From Brachionus koreanus (taxonomy: Eukaryota; Rotifera; Eurotatoria; Ploima; Brachionidae): a stretch of 28,854 bases of DNA. The notes beneath the pieces were generated by a model. That model worked only from the letters and a program-made list of their open reading frames with translations. It was not told the origin of the DNA and ran no database searches. Numbering within the stretch: the stretch's first letter is position 1; each line of letters opens with the position of its first letter. A program made the position numbers and the translations under genes. The stretch spans positions 788,324 to 817,177 of the forward strand of contig PJRA01000011.1 in assembly GCA_016987375.1 (NCBI GenBank), read 5' to 3'. Shown piece after piece: positions 8,787-26,416 of this stretch.

Positions 8787-11700
8787 ATTAATTAAATTAG
8801 TTCTGATTAAGATTATGTATTCTTTTATTTCAATTTCAAATGGTGGAGGGAATCGCTGCTTTTGGAGCATCGAAAAATCGTGATGCGTTCAAAAGTTGAA
8901 AACTCTCGACACTTGCTTATTTCATTAAAAATTTCAAAACTGCATATAATGAAGATTCTTTAAAAAAAAAAATTTTAAATTAAATTAATTAAAAATAAAA
9001 ATATCATTTATACTTAAATAATAAATCTCCAAAATTAATAGTTTAGTTTCATTTTTATAATATTTAAATTAAATTCCGTAGTATAAAAAGCTCATAATTA
9101 TGGGATATGATATAAGTTCATAAAAAGGAATGTTAGATTTGATTTAAAAGGGGCGGCAAAAATAAGGAATTCATTTTGAAAGACAGTTTTATTAAAAAAA
9201 ATTTTAATAAATTTTAAATATTTTAATAAATAATTATTCTGGCGTTTATCTTGACGGGCATATTTTTGGACCGTCAAAAAAAAGGTCCATTCTGTACATT
9301 CTGTACAACTTGAGACCGCATTCTTGGCCGTCCGTTCAGTTTTAAACAGTTATTTTGACGGTCCAAAAATGTGACCACCAGAATTAACAGTTTTTAAACT
9401 AGCTGCAAGAAGTTATCCGCGTGTACGGACACTAACATCAATAAATAGTTTTAAATAAATAATAGTGTGCTATTAAACCTATATGTTGTCCGTGGGAATA
9501 AAACAAGTTTATATGGTTTAATTTTATTTTATGTCTAAAACTATTAAAAGGAGAAAACGGCCGTTCTTTGCCGTCGATATTTGTAATAAAAGAAATTGTT
9601 TATATTCAAGCTAAATATATAAATATGAATACATATATATATATATATGTAAATAGAATGTCAGTTTTCAGTTAGTAAAGTTTTATACATGTAAATATTG
9701 AAAATTAAATTTTAACTCTACTTTATAGCTAATTTAGCTTAGCTTTTGTGGTTGCCACATCACAAATAGCATAAATTTGATTGTTTCAACGACTATTCAT
9801 TTTCCCTCAGCTGATTCTTTTTTGAGCTATTCTTTATTTTGAATTTATACCTCCTATTTATTTCTTTTAAGTTCTGCTTTTATAAAATAAACTATTGCAA
9901 AACCGTTTGGAACCAGGTCAAAGTGAATTAGCCTTTGGAAATTCAATCAAACTTAAATCATGACCTTTTTTATCAAATCGTTTTCTTTTCATGACTGACT
10001 GAGTTGGTTCAGATAAGTTCAAAAAGTTATCTTTCTTATTTAAAAAACTATTTTATTTTTTATAATCATATAAAATTAAATGATTATTGAGTTAGAAATA
10101 TGATTTGATTCTGTTTATTTTAACATATAATATCACTTAAAGTTGCAATCAAAAATATGCATTCTTTTTATGACTCAAAAAAATGGTTGCTGCTATGCCA
10201 AATGTCCTAAAATGAAGCTAAATTTCTAATGATCGAAATTGAGCTTTGATTGCTTTACTCGAAAAAAAATTGAAATTTAAATAGTTAAATTATATTTTAA
10301 TGAGATACTAGAACACAGTATCATAAGTAAAGATTTTAGACAAAAATTACTGCCATAGATTTTAAAAATTTTATGAATGCCTCTAGAGTTCACTTAAAAG
10401 AATTTTTTTTTAAATGAACCATTCAATTTCTAGTTACTGGCGTTTTCACTAGATCACTAGACCGTAAGAAATTTCAGCACTAGATTAAAAAATGAAAATG
10501 ACTAATAAAATTTCTTTTCAAGATTGATTATCTTGTTCAAATTATGACTTATAAAAAAAATAAAAAAATTTCTGGGAAAAATTTATTGAAAAAGTTTTTA
10601 AATTAAAAAATTCTCATGGCTCTTTTTTTTAATTCTTTATCGAAGTTGCTCATTAGAGCAATTGGGCCGAGATGAAGCATAACTAAAAAATTTTACTATT
10701 AGCTATGCCAGCATCTTGCCTAATAGCTCAAATTTAATTTTCAGTTCAGTCAAAGAAATTTTAGGAGTTTTTTTATACATAAATTTAAATATCATTTAAG
10801 AAACATGATTTATTATTTTAAATTTGATAGTCATAAAAGTTGATATATTAATTTTTTTTCATACTAAAAAGGTTATTTTTATATGACGCTTTAATACATA
10901 AATTTAAAAGTAATCAAAATTACAGATTTTGAATGTATATATTTCACCACCTTTGTTATTTTAAACTAAAAAATTTTATTATTATGATTTATTCTGATGT
11001 ATAGTTGAGAATAATACTCTGCCAAAATCAAGTTGGTATTTTTATGTCATATTAAATTTTTTTTTCAGCATCTAAAATTTTACAAAATTGAATAAATGGA
11101 TTTTTTAATTCTCAGTGTCCTTTTAATAAAATATGACATTTTTATAATTTTAATTTTTTTCAAATTAAAACTATTGTAAATTGAAAATTTAGAGTGTGTG
11201 TGTCTTTAATCACCACCTTTATAATTTATACTCTATTGAATAAGAGAATGTAAATAGTTAAATTTTCTTCAATAAAATCTTTTGAAAACAATCAAATAAA
11301 TGATTTGAGCTATCAAGGGAAAACCAAATTATTTGTTTAATTAAAAAAATATTATAGAGCTTAGACACTATTTCGTGTTTCCACGCTGTTATTTTAATGC
11401 CATTTTAATTTTAACCGAAGAATTCAATTTACGCTAAAATAAATTAAGATTGAACAATATATTCTTACTAATAAAAAATTATCAAAATTAGATTTTATTT
11501 ATTATTAATTATTCATTTATTTATTTTTTCATATTTTTCAGTAATAATTTTTTAGAAAATTTTATAGATAAAACTTGAAACGAATAACTCAATTTTAGAG
11601 TGTAATGTTTATATAAGTACCCTTGTGCCAATCTATTCGATCTTTTAGTTAATTACATAAAAGTTCCAATTTTTAGATAAAATGTCGCTTTATCACACAA

Positions 11701-12019
11701 AATTAAAAAAAGTGTTAAAAGTAAAAAGAGTGTTTTTCAGAGCCCTTAATTTCAATTTTTATATTTTCTAACAACAATATTATAAATAATTCTTAATCGT
11801 ATGCTTTTAAAAAAAATTGCAAATTAGTTTTATTGAATTATTTTTTAAAACGATCATTTTAATTTTTTTGTGAATAATTTTTATATTTTTGTAATCAGAT
11901 TTTGATCACAAATTATGAGATCGTCAAAAATTTTATGTTCACCAACCCAGAATTATTTGAATGATCACAGATAAAGCAAACTTTTGATGACAAATAAAAC
12001 ATGACCTAAACAGCGTTTT
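8787..12019. other. 3.2 kb without a recognisable gene
   Basis: No coding frame or RNA gene seen. It holds the inverted-repeat element at 9235-9385, an (AT)n microsatellite at 9633-9648, and otherwise homopolymer-rich A+T sequence. The 9240-9600 stretch is noticeably richer in G and C than its surroundings and may be transposon-derived. Confidence 0.45.
9235..9385. mobile_element. Small inverted-repeat (MITE-like) element
   Basis: A 17-bp perfect inverted repeat, TTTTTGGACCGTCAAAA at 9263-9279 against 9353-9369, lies inside shorter outer arms (ATTCTGG at 9235 against CCAGAAT at 9378-9384). The interior contains a tandem 9-mer (ATTCTGTAC twice, 9289-9306). It is non-coding, and no clear target-site duplication is visible. 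It may be a foldback or MITE relic. Confidence 0.45.
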
Positions 12020-12251
12020 CAGTGTAGTTGTGAACGAACTAGCTCATGTTGTATTAAGATTCAGGCTAAATGATTTCAACAAGTCAAGTCCATTTTTGAA
12101 GACCTCGGAAATAAATAATGAAAAAGTTTTGAACAATATTGATGAATGTGGCTTAGAATGTGAAAAGATTTTTTTTAAAGAAGCTATTAATTGGTTTTCT
12201 TCTTTGCGCAAAAATTTAAATTTTGAATATTTAAATAAAGTTACTAATTAA
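12020..12251 (+). pseudogene. Inverted partial copy of the HELAH-motif gene
   Basis: About 200 bp from 12033 to 12236 match 18357-18578 of the intact minus-strand gene, with two mismatches by eye near the right end (TTTGAATAT here, TTCGAGTAT in the parent). The left edge is eroded, so HELAH becomes NELAH and the first zinc-binding His is lost. The right edge diverges after YLN, giving an early stop. No other exons, promoter or start are present. It is a fragment of roughly the middle fifth of the parent, lying about 6 kb away in opposite orientation. It is too recent to have drifted, and is most likely non-functional as protein. Confidence 0.85.
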
Positions 12252-13086
12252 TGGTGTTAAAAAAATTTTTCCAAGATAAGAATTGTAATTATCAAAAATA
12301 ATAATCTCTAGAAACTAATTTATTAGGTATAGGTTTGTTAAACGTATCATCTGATACTAAACAAGATTTGTTCATCGATTAAGGAAAGGGTTGACCAACA
12401 AGAAAAGAAAACTTGAATTAAGAAGAAATGACCCGATGAACTTCTGAAATGTAATGTCAACAAAAAATCGAGTTAAAGGTTATTAAAAACTAGTTCCTGG
12501 ACTAAGCTTGTTTCATCAAGACTACCTCATTTTAAATGTAATTTCAAATCTGTTTACGTCATTGTAACTCTGTTGGGAGCTTTTTGAACGATAATAAACT
12601 AACATTTGTAAAGCTTTAAATACTCTTTCTTAATCACTTGACTTTGGTTTTAAGTATGACCTTTTAAAAAAATTCCAGAAACTTTGTCTTAACTTAATCA
12701 AATTAAAAGTCTTAATCAAAAGTTTTATTCCCTTATCTTTTTGACTGATTAGCTCTTCGTTTTGTCTATCAAAATTAAGGGCGGTAATTTTTTTCTAAAT
12801 TTTATAAACCTAAGTTTTCTTTAAACAAAATAATTTATAGGTATCTTCGATAAAGAGAATTATTGATTCAAATGTTATAAAATTCTTAAAACAAAAAAAT
12901 TGGTCATTGTATTAACATAGAATAAAAAAAACATCGAATTCAATTTACCTGTAAACAACGTAGAAACATTTTTTTTTAATAGTTTATTTAATATTTAAAA
13001 TATATAGCTTTGAGTAATAAAACTCCTTTCGCTATTGGTATTTAAAATTAAAAAAAAAAAGTGTCCATAAAAAAGTTATTTTAAAT
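12252..13086. other. Intergenic, nothing recognised
   Basis: A+T-rich DNA between the gene fragment and the retroelement remnant. No frame, RNA gene or repeat structure stands out. Confidence 0.4.
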
Positions 13087-13960
13087 TAATTAGAATTTGA
13101 AAGAGANNNNNNNNNNNNNNNNNNNNNNNNNNNNNNNNNNNNNNNNNNNNNNNNNNNNNNNNNNNNNNNNNNNNNNNNNNNNNNNNNNNNNNNNNNNNNN
13201 NNNNNNNNNNGCTATTTTTATGTACTTTTCAAGCAGAATTCTGAGTTTTGATTCAATTCTATCTACCTTTTGTTCCTCGAGAAGGCCAGAAAGTTGAATA
13301 GACGGTGTGTCATATGGTAAGTGATAGATTGACTTAAAACATTTATTTTGAACTGCTTGCAGTTTTTGAATGTTTTTCTGGGAGACACGGGATAGGATGA
13401 AAAAACTATAGTCAATAATCGAACCTATAAGGGCATTATAGATTCCATTAAAGGTTTTTTTACTTAACTTCCACAATCTGTGTGATAAAATTTTAATTGA
13501 ATTCACGCGATCATGACATCTAGAATGAATGAATTCAGCCTGGGAGATGAAACAAAGACTTTGGTCAAATTAAATTCCAAGAAAGACTGGGAAGTCAGTG
13601 TAGGGTATCCAAAAAGCTTTTGACTAAGCTTGTTGTTTTTTGAAGAATTTCCAGAATTTAAAATGTAGCTAAATTTTTCTGGAGACATCTTTAACCTCCA
13701 TTTTTGTAGCCACTGTTGCAATTTTTTAAGAAAGTTATCTATAATGTTTGTAATGTTGCTATATTTTTTGAAGATAAAAAAGGTTACCAGATCTTCGGCA
13801 AATAACAGGGAATATGACTGTTTTTTTTGGTCCTGCTTGGGGATATCATTAATAAAAATACTAAAGAGTAGAGGACTAATAACTGCACTCTGGGGAACTC
13901 CAGTATCAAACTCCAGTTTTCAAAATCCATTTTAATAGATCTTGAGTAGATGAGAATTGT
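13087..13960 (-). pseudogene. Decayed non-LTR retrotransposon reverse transcriptase
   Basis: Read on the minus strand, the fragment shows a reverse transcriptase palm domain and downstream thumb. FDTGVPQSAVISPLLFSIF near 13850-13910 is motif B. LLFAEDLV follows, where the catalytic motif is normally F/YADD, so the first catalytic Asp is Glu. Next come LQQWLQKWRLKMSPEK and SHRLWKLSKKTF, and then the typical tail with SIIDYSFFILSRVS and VQNKCFKSIYHLPYDTPS. At least one frameshift lies at about 13530-13555, and the N run removes the C-terminal part. The jockey/CR1 group is my best guess from these motifs. It is 5' truncated and inactive. Confidence 0.85.
13107..13210. other. Assembly gap (104 N)
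   Basis: A run of 104 undetermined bases inside the retroelement remnant. Repeats of this kind commonly break assemblies, and the length may be an estimate. Confidence 0.99.
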
Positions 13961-14894
13961 ACTTCATTACATATAGTTTAGATCATAAACAAAATTATTT
14001 AAAACTCGACTGACAGGTTTTCGAATTATCTTGCACGAACACAAATTTAAGTTCAGTGAAAAATAATTATTTTGGTTAGAACAAGATCGATTCACGGCAA
14101 ACAAGCCTCTTTAAAAGATAAATAAAAAACAGTCTAGTCTTCATAAACAATTTGATTATATCTCGTATACAGGACTAATTTGATGTTTTCATTAAAAACT
14201 CAAGAAGTTTAACAAGAATCCAAAACTCCTCTTTGTCAAGTCTCAAATGAACTTCTCCAATGGACTTCTAGTATACTGTAATTCGTTAAATACTCATTTA
14301 TTTTCTATTATTTCTAATATTTATGTATGTAATCTGAAAAAAAACATTACGACACCTTAATCACTTATTATCTGGACATTTTTTATTAAATTTTAATTCA
14401 AGGGCGAAATGAGTTTTTTAATACTCGAAACCATTTTAAATAATTAAAAAACTATTTAAAAAAAATATTATTTTAGTTGGCTTGCATTTTTTCAATTTGA
14501 AAATAAGTGAAAATTTATTTTTCTATGTTTTAAGGTTCTATATTTTTTGTCTTTTCTATGTTTTGATATAATCTCAAAAGCTGCCAGACATTTTACTTTT
14601 TGAAATTTTTTGTTTGTTTAAAGGAAAATCAAATTGAAATTGACAACAGCATGCTTAAATAGATTAATATTTGTTTATTAACTCCAGATTGTAGTATTGC
14701 TTTTTTTACATGCAAAATTTTTAGATATTGATCATATATTAATAACTCTAACCTGAGTCAAAACGAAATGAGTTTACAAAAAACATATTTGAAGTCAAGA
14801 TCTATTTCAATGTATATTAATTCTTGAAAAAAAAAAAATTAATATATATATATATATGCCTAGCACGTTTGAAGACATTATATAAGTCAAAAAA
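13961..14894. other. Intergenic, upstream of KAT2
   Basis: No gene seen. It contains an (AT)n microsatellite at 14842-14857 about 90 bp before the KAT2 start, and should include the KAT2 promoter. No TATA box can be singled out in such A+T-rich sequence. Confidence 0.4.
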
Positions 14895-20663
<5,769 letters not shown>

Positions 20664-20674
20664 TTTATTGTGTA

Positions 20675-20684
20675 AATAAATAAA
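20675..20684 (+). terminator. Poly(A) signals of KAT2
   Basis: Two overlapping AATAAA hexamers lie 12-20 bases after the TGA stop, giving a very short 3' UTR. Confidence 0.5.
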
Positions 20685-20989
20685 ATTTTAATTATTTTTT
20701 TAATCTCATGGAATTGTTATTTTTAAAATAAAATCAAAAATATTTAACTAATTATTATTTGTTAAAAAAACAATGGGCATAACAACCCTGTCTAATAAAC
20801 TCAAATTGAAATTTTCTGATTCAAATGACTTTTTTAATTTATAATTAACAAACCCAACATATAAAAGTCAATTGTAAAGTTAACTGTAAATACAATCAAG
20901 ATTAAGTTCTTTAAGCTAATAAAAATAAAGATTAAATTCATTTTTTCTAAAATAGAATAATAATTTTTACTAAATTAAAATTAAAAAAA
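20685..20989. other. Intergenic, nothing recognised
   Basis: A+T-rich spacer between the KAT2 3' end and the transposase remnant. No gene or repeat seen. Confidence 0.4.
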
Positions 20990-21385
20990 TTATATATAAT
21001 AAATGACCACTTCATTTCTTCTTCTTTTGCGCGATTCATGAACATGTTCAGCATCAATTTGATTATTGTTTGAAGCAGTTCTTTTATTTGATTGAGTAGT
21101 TTGAACATCGTTAATACTTTTTTGGTTTATCACGACCCCGTATGGGTTGAGTTGTTTCTACACCATCACTAATTTTTAATTCAATGTGGTTTATTTCTTC
21201 TTCCTCTTCATTTTCATAAATTATTTCTGTTGCATTGTTTATTTGTATATTTGGTATTGATTTGACATTTGCTGGGTATTCGAAGAGAGTAGTGCGCTCA
21301 GCTGTTCCGACAACGTGTTTGCACAGGTAATCTTTCGGCCATTATATACAGCTAAAGCGACTTCTCTTCCAATCTTCTTCATTTA
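20990..21385 (-). pseudogene. MULE-type transposase remnant, SWIM zinc-finger end
   Basis: On the minus strand the frame reads NEEDWKRSRFSC, a stop, then WPKDYLCKHVVGTAERTTLF, followed by an acidic linker (ENEEEEE), RGRDKPKK and a basic Arg/Lys/Asn-rich tail. This is the C-terminus of a MULE/FLYWCH-type transposase with a SWIM finger (normally CxC...CxH just before VVG). The first Cys of CxC is replaced by Phe, one stop interrupts the frame, and a frameshift lies near 21110. The catalytic DDE part is missing. Clearly a dead fragment. Confidence 0.65.
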
Positions 21386-21495
21386 AATCAAAAATTATTT
21401 TTTATATCTAGTTAATTAATAAGACTATCAAAAATTTTAATTTTTTTCTCTATTGATTCTATTAGTTAATAATTTCATCTAGATGTTAAATTTGT

Positions 21496-21800
21496 TATAT
21501 ATTTATTTATTTATTTTATTTATTATGTGATAAAAATAGAATAAATCCTTGAATAGAGTCTTGAGTTTCTTTAAATTTAAAAATAGCTTTAGGGAGACCG
21601 TAGTAAACTATCCCCTTTGGATGTTAGGAGCTGTAGCAGTCTTTCTATCCTTTCTTTGTCCTTTACCAAAGACTTCTCTGCCAATACCCACCTTAAAGCT
21701 TTTGACAGTTATTGAATCAACAACACACTGTGGCAAAACATTCTTTGTCTCCTCTTAGTTTTAAACTTGCTCACTTCGTTTAATTATCCATTTTAAGTCG
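21496..21800 (-). pseudogene. Non-LTR retrotransposon 3' remnant
   Basis: On the minus strand, LPQCVVDSITVKSFKVGI and then GKGQRKDRKTATAPNIQRG resemble the last residues of many LINE ORF2 proteins (LPxxVV...SVNxFK). After a stop comes a 3' UTR-like stretch ending in AAATA repeats (21499-21525 on the plus strand). Further upstream the frame is broken. The short open frame on the plus strand here is a shadow. Confidence 0.5.
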
Positions 21801-22231
21801 ATTGTCATTAAAAAAACAAGATTCCTCCCATCAAAAGTTTCTTTATTATGTTAAATCGATTTTAAATCGTTCTTATTAAAAAGACCTTTCATTTTATTCT
21901 TTAGGAACAATTCTTTTTTTTCTTCTGAATCCATTCACAGGGTTCATTGACAATTGCTTTTATTAAATTGAACTTTTTTTTTATTGTTTTTTAGAATCAT
22001 AAAAAAAATTTTGAATAAAGTAAAGCATAATTTTTTTAAAAAATTTTATTTTTTTTCTAAAATTTTCAACATCACGATTGCACCATGTTTTTTTTTAAAT
22101 AAGCCAAAACTTCCGAATAAATAATTCATTTAAAAATACATTTTTACTTTTTATTTTTGTTTACGTTTTTTTTTTTTAGAAAATTAGTAAATTTAAAATA
22201 CTTTAATTTAAATAAAAACTTTAGAAAAAAA
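21801..22231. other. Intergenic, upstream of VPS41
   Basis: A+T-rich DNA expected to contain the VPS41 promoter and 5' UTR. A T-run ending TTTTTTAG at 22166-22179 sits 52 bases before the ATG and looks like a splice acceptor, either of a 5' UTR intron or for a trans-spliced leader. Confidence 0.4.
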
Positions 22232-25200
22232 ATGGCAGAAGCTTCAGAATATGCCGAGGACATTGAAGATGAAGAAGAAGAAGAAAGCGATTATGCCGAG
22301 GCTGAACCAGTTCTTGCTTATTCACGTATTAAAAACGATGTTGTAGGAATAATCGAAAATGATTCGGTTAGTTGTATTAAAGCAGACCGTAAGGTAAAGC
22401 TCCAATTTATTTCAAAAATCAATACTAATTTTTGGCCAAGTTTTTGATTATAGGAACTCATTGGGGTCGAATACATGTCATGGATCATGACGGTAACAAA
22501 ATTTTAACCAAAGAGCCGGTATTCTTCAACAATAATGACCTTTCAGTGGATAAATGTTTTTCTTTAGCATGAGTTAACAGTCAATGATCTTACAATTGAC
22601 TTCAAAGAAGAATACGTGGCCTCGTGCAGTGACGACGGTAAAGTCTCAGTTTTTGGTCTGTTCGAATCTGAGCATGATCAAATAATTGAATTCAACAGAC
22701 CAATAAAAAGTATCGAATTGGCACCGAATTTTTTCCAAACATTCAGTTTTGTTACTGGTGACACCAAACTTGTCTTAGTTGAGCGAGGATTTATGGGACG
22801 TCGAAAAACCACTATTCTTCATCAAGGCGAAGGAATTATCCGAAACATAAAATGGTGCAATGATCTAATTGCCTGGTCGAATGAAAAGGGTGTCAAAATT
22901 TACTGTCTGGCCGAAAGTAAGATCATTAGTTTTATAGCTAAAGACCACGAGCCTAGTTTAAGAGACGAGCTTTACAGATGTTCTCTACTATGGCAAGATA
23001 AAGATTCCTTAATAATTGGATGGGCTGATAGATTTAAAGTATGCAAAATAATTAGATCAAAGAGTTCAGCTTTAATCTCTCATATTGAAATAACCAGTTT
23101 GGTTAAGACTGATTTTTATATTGTTGGTTTGGCACCATTCAAAGACCAAAATCAATTTCTGCTGCTTTGCTATGAAAAAACTGAGGATACACGACCACAT
23201 ATTAGAGTCGCCCAGGCCAGTCCGGACTCTTTTATCGAGATATCTTTTGATGCAATTACAATTAAAGAGTACGAAAATAATCGGCCATTTGAATACCGTT
23301 TAGATTACATTCTAAACGAAGGCTCATATTTTATCCTTAGTCCCAAAGATTTGATCAAAGCAACACCAAGGTCTTTTGATGATCATATTAAATGGTTGAT
23401 GGAAAGACTTAACTTCGAACAAGCGTTAGAAGATATCAAAACTTCTCCTGAATCACCCAAGGTTTTCACTTATCAAGTAGTTGGCTTGAACTTCATTGAT
23501 TATTTGATATCAGTCAAAGAGTACAAAGAAGCTGCTGACTGGTGCAGTAGAGTAACTTTGTCTGAAAAAAATTGGGAGGAAAAAATTTTAATTTTTGCAA
23601 AAGAGTCCAGATTAAAGGTATAAGAATAATGATGCAAAAAAAAATTTATTTTAAAATTTTATTTTAATTAAAAGGATATATTTGAGAAAATCCCGTCTTC
23701 TAATCCTGTCCTATCGCCAGAAATCTATGAAAAAGTGTTGAACGAATTTTTGAGGTCCGGTGATTTTGAGATTTTTAAGTATTTAATAAAAAAATGGCCA
23801 TGTGACATATATGGTTTGGATTGTGTCACCCAAGCTATTGCTACTTATTGTAACAAGGGTAAAAACAAAATTTTGGATGAATGTCTGGCCTTAATGTAAT
23901 TTTAATTTGTTTTTAATTCCCTCTAACTTTTTTCGAATTAATCATAGTTCTGTAATATTTAAATAACCCAAAAATTCCCTGATTCTCAAACTAATTCAAA
24001 AATATAATTATTAATTAAATTTGAAACTATAAAATTGAATTGACGCTTTGGTTCCTCATTTTTTTTTTCTTCTTTGTCATTTTTCGTCAATTTTTCTTTC
24101 TCTTCTATCCCATGTTATACATTGTTCTTTTAGGCGTAACTAAATATTGCCTGAAAAGCGGTAGTGCAAAGTTTTTGTTCGGTTCGCAATACTGTATTTG
24201 GATTGAAGCACATTGTGTAAAATTAGATATGATAATTAGGAATTGAACAGGGAAATTGTTAATTAATATTTTGGCACATTTAAATTTATTTTTTTTAACG
24301 TTCAAGATATTTCAAATTGCTGTCTCAAATTAACTTAAAAAAAAAACAGTAAAAAAAAATATTATTCAATATTTTGAAGCACAATAAAAGTTTAAGTGTG
24401 CTTTAAATATGATATTATACATTGTATGAGGAAAAAATGAATAAAATAAACAAGTAACCATCAGAAGTAAAATTAGACCGTATTAAATATAAAAGTTTAT
24501 TTTATGAAAAGCCAAATACATAAATAGAACTACTGAAGAAGTAAACAGACGAATAGATAGACTAATATGAGAAGTTATACTAAGAGTGATTATGGTTAAA
24601 AATACATATGGCTAAAAAAACATTTAAAACTCAAAACTGATTACTTGAATTTCTTTAGTCACTTTTTTTCTTGTCACTTAATATTTTAAATTATTAAGCT
24701 TTTGATCACATATTTACATTAGGTGACCATTCTTGATCACATATTCAAGGTAAGGGATATTATTGGATTTATTTTATCTGATAATATTGAATTTTAAATT
24801 CTATTTAACATTAATAAAAAAATTGTAGCTTAAAATTTGAAAAAGTAATAAATAAAAAAATAATTTTTTTTTCTAAAAATAAAAATTTTGACTTTTAAGC
24901 CAGCAATTTCTAAAAGAAAAATTTATTTTTGAGTCTTTTGTCTCAAATTTAAACTTTTTCCTATAAATATTGCTTCCATATAAATCAAAATTGTTATTTA
25001 AAAAATGGATAAATTTCAAAAATTAGTAATAAAAAAATTTTTAATCTGTGTTTTCAACTTGTTTTAAACAAAAAAAAACTGTGTTATTAATATTTTTATT
25101 TTATCTAAAAGGTATGAATACCAAAAAATGTTTGACAAAGCCTTTGAAATTTACATTAATTTACAAGATCAAGCTGTGTTCGATTTTCTTCTAAAACATG

Positions 25201-26289
25201 AATTATTTGAGTGTGCTTATAAAAATTTAATCGAGCTTATATCTTTAAATAAAGAAGTAATACACTTGATTTGAATAAATTTAGAAGTAAATTTTTATCT
25301 TTAAAGAAAGCTATTAATATTTTAGTCGAGAATGTTGAAAAACTACCTGTCAAACGAGTGGCTGAAAGACTCAACAAGAATAAACTATACTTGCACTATG
25401 TAAGTCCATTTTTAAATTGAGACAATCTCTTTTAATAATGCTTAATCTCAGTAAATATTCTATATTGGATTAATTATTGAATTTTACTAAATTTGATTTA
25501 TTTTTCAAAAACTTATTTTTATATCTTAATTTTAAGTATCTTGACGCTATTTTTGAGAAAGATCCGAATATATCACGCGAGTTTCATACTATTCAAGTTG
25601 TTTTATATGCTGAATTTCAGCGAGATAAACTCCTGAAGTTCTTACAATCAAGTCAGTATATATCGTTGACCCAGGCACAGAAGGAGCTTCAAGAGCGTGA
25701 TTTGGGACCTGAAATAGTATACATACTGGAGCGTACTGGTCAAATAAAAAAAGCTTTACAAATAGTTCTTCATGCCATTAAAGATGTAAACCAGGCCATT
25801 GAGTTTTGCAAAAGACATAATGACAAGGATTTATGGGAAGATTTAATCAAATATTCGGTCAACAAACCAGATTACATAATAGGGCTTTTAAACAATATTG
25901 GAACTCATGTAGACCCAGTCGATTTGATTAATCGAATTCCTAATGGAGTAACTATTAGAGGCTTGAGAGATGCGTTGGTTAAAATATTGTCTGATTATAG
26001 AGTACAAATTTCGCTCCTTGAAGGATCCAAGAGCATTATGACCAGGGACTGTTTTAATTTGCTTGAAAAGCAGATTAAGGTTGTAAGGCAGGGTGTAAGT
26101 GTTGACGATGACCAAAAATGTCCGTCTTGTGATGAATCGTTGATGGCATACAATTCAAATATGGCAAGAGGCTTGAGAATTTTCGAATGTAGGCATTCGT
26201 TTCATGAAGATTGTGTTCAGGATAGTATTACATGTTCAATTTGTAGTCAAAACAAAAATTCAGTTTTGTCCTTATTAAATGCCGATTGA
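22232..26289 (+). CDS. VPS41: VPS41, HOPS complex subunit
   Basis: HOPS tethering subunit that acts in fusion of late endosomes, AP-3 vesicles and autophagosomes with lysosomes. Seven exons: 22232-22393, 22441-22518, 22568-23617, 23675-23895, 25112-25256, 25307-25399 and 25537-26289, joining in consistent phase to 833 aa (human about 854). The start MAEASEYAED and the acidic run match the family N-terminus, so the ATG at 22232 is preferred over the in-frame ATG at 22157. Exons 2-3 form the WD40-like beta-propeller (GTHWGRIHVMD, ASCSDDGKVSVFGL, GEGIIRNIKW). The later part is a clathrin-heavy-chain-repeat alpha-solenoid (WEDLIKYSVNKPDYIIGLLN, IGTHVDP). The C-terminus is a RING-H2: C778, C781, C801, H803, H806, C809, C816, C819. 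The 1.2-kb intron 4 is exceptional; the other introns are 47-137 nt. Exon 2 uses an unusual CCAAG acceptor, chosen because it restores FLIIGTHWG. Confidence 0.95.
23896..25111 (+). other. 1.2-kb VPS41 intron 4
   Basis: GTAATT donor, CTAAAAG acceptor. The split codon AT|G restores continuous homology (LALM then YEYQKMFDKAFEIY). Inside, two nearby copies of TTGATCACATATT occur (about 24704-24746). No gene is convincing; the short open frames here lack codon structure. Confidence 0.7.
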
Positions 26290-26309
26290 TTCTTAGAGAT
26301 TATTTTTTA

Positions 26310-26347
26310 AATAAATTATTTATTTTATTATTGTCTTTTTAAATAAA
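26310..26347 (+). terminator. Poly(A) signals of VPS41
   Basis: AATAAA at 26310-26315 and again at 26342-26347, 20-60 bases after the stop. Confidence 0.5.
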
Positions 26348-26416
26348 AATTTCTACCGTGTATTTTTTTTTATATTCAATTCATTCGAATATTTTTTACC
26401 AGCCGTCCTCTTAAAA

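Noticed and set aside
9633..9648. (AT)n runs here and at 14842-14857 as functional sites
   Set aside because: Simple microsatellites expected in A+T-rich DNA; no evidence of function.
21549..21758. Plus-strand 69-codon frame with hydrophobic segment
   Set aside because: The complementary strand reads as a LINE ORF2 C-terminus with a 3' tail, so the hydrophobic frame is a shadow.
24040..24305. Two overlapping short frames in VPS41 intron 4
   Set aside because: Homopolymer-driven composition, opposite strands overlapping, no motif and no codon signal.
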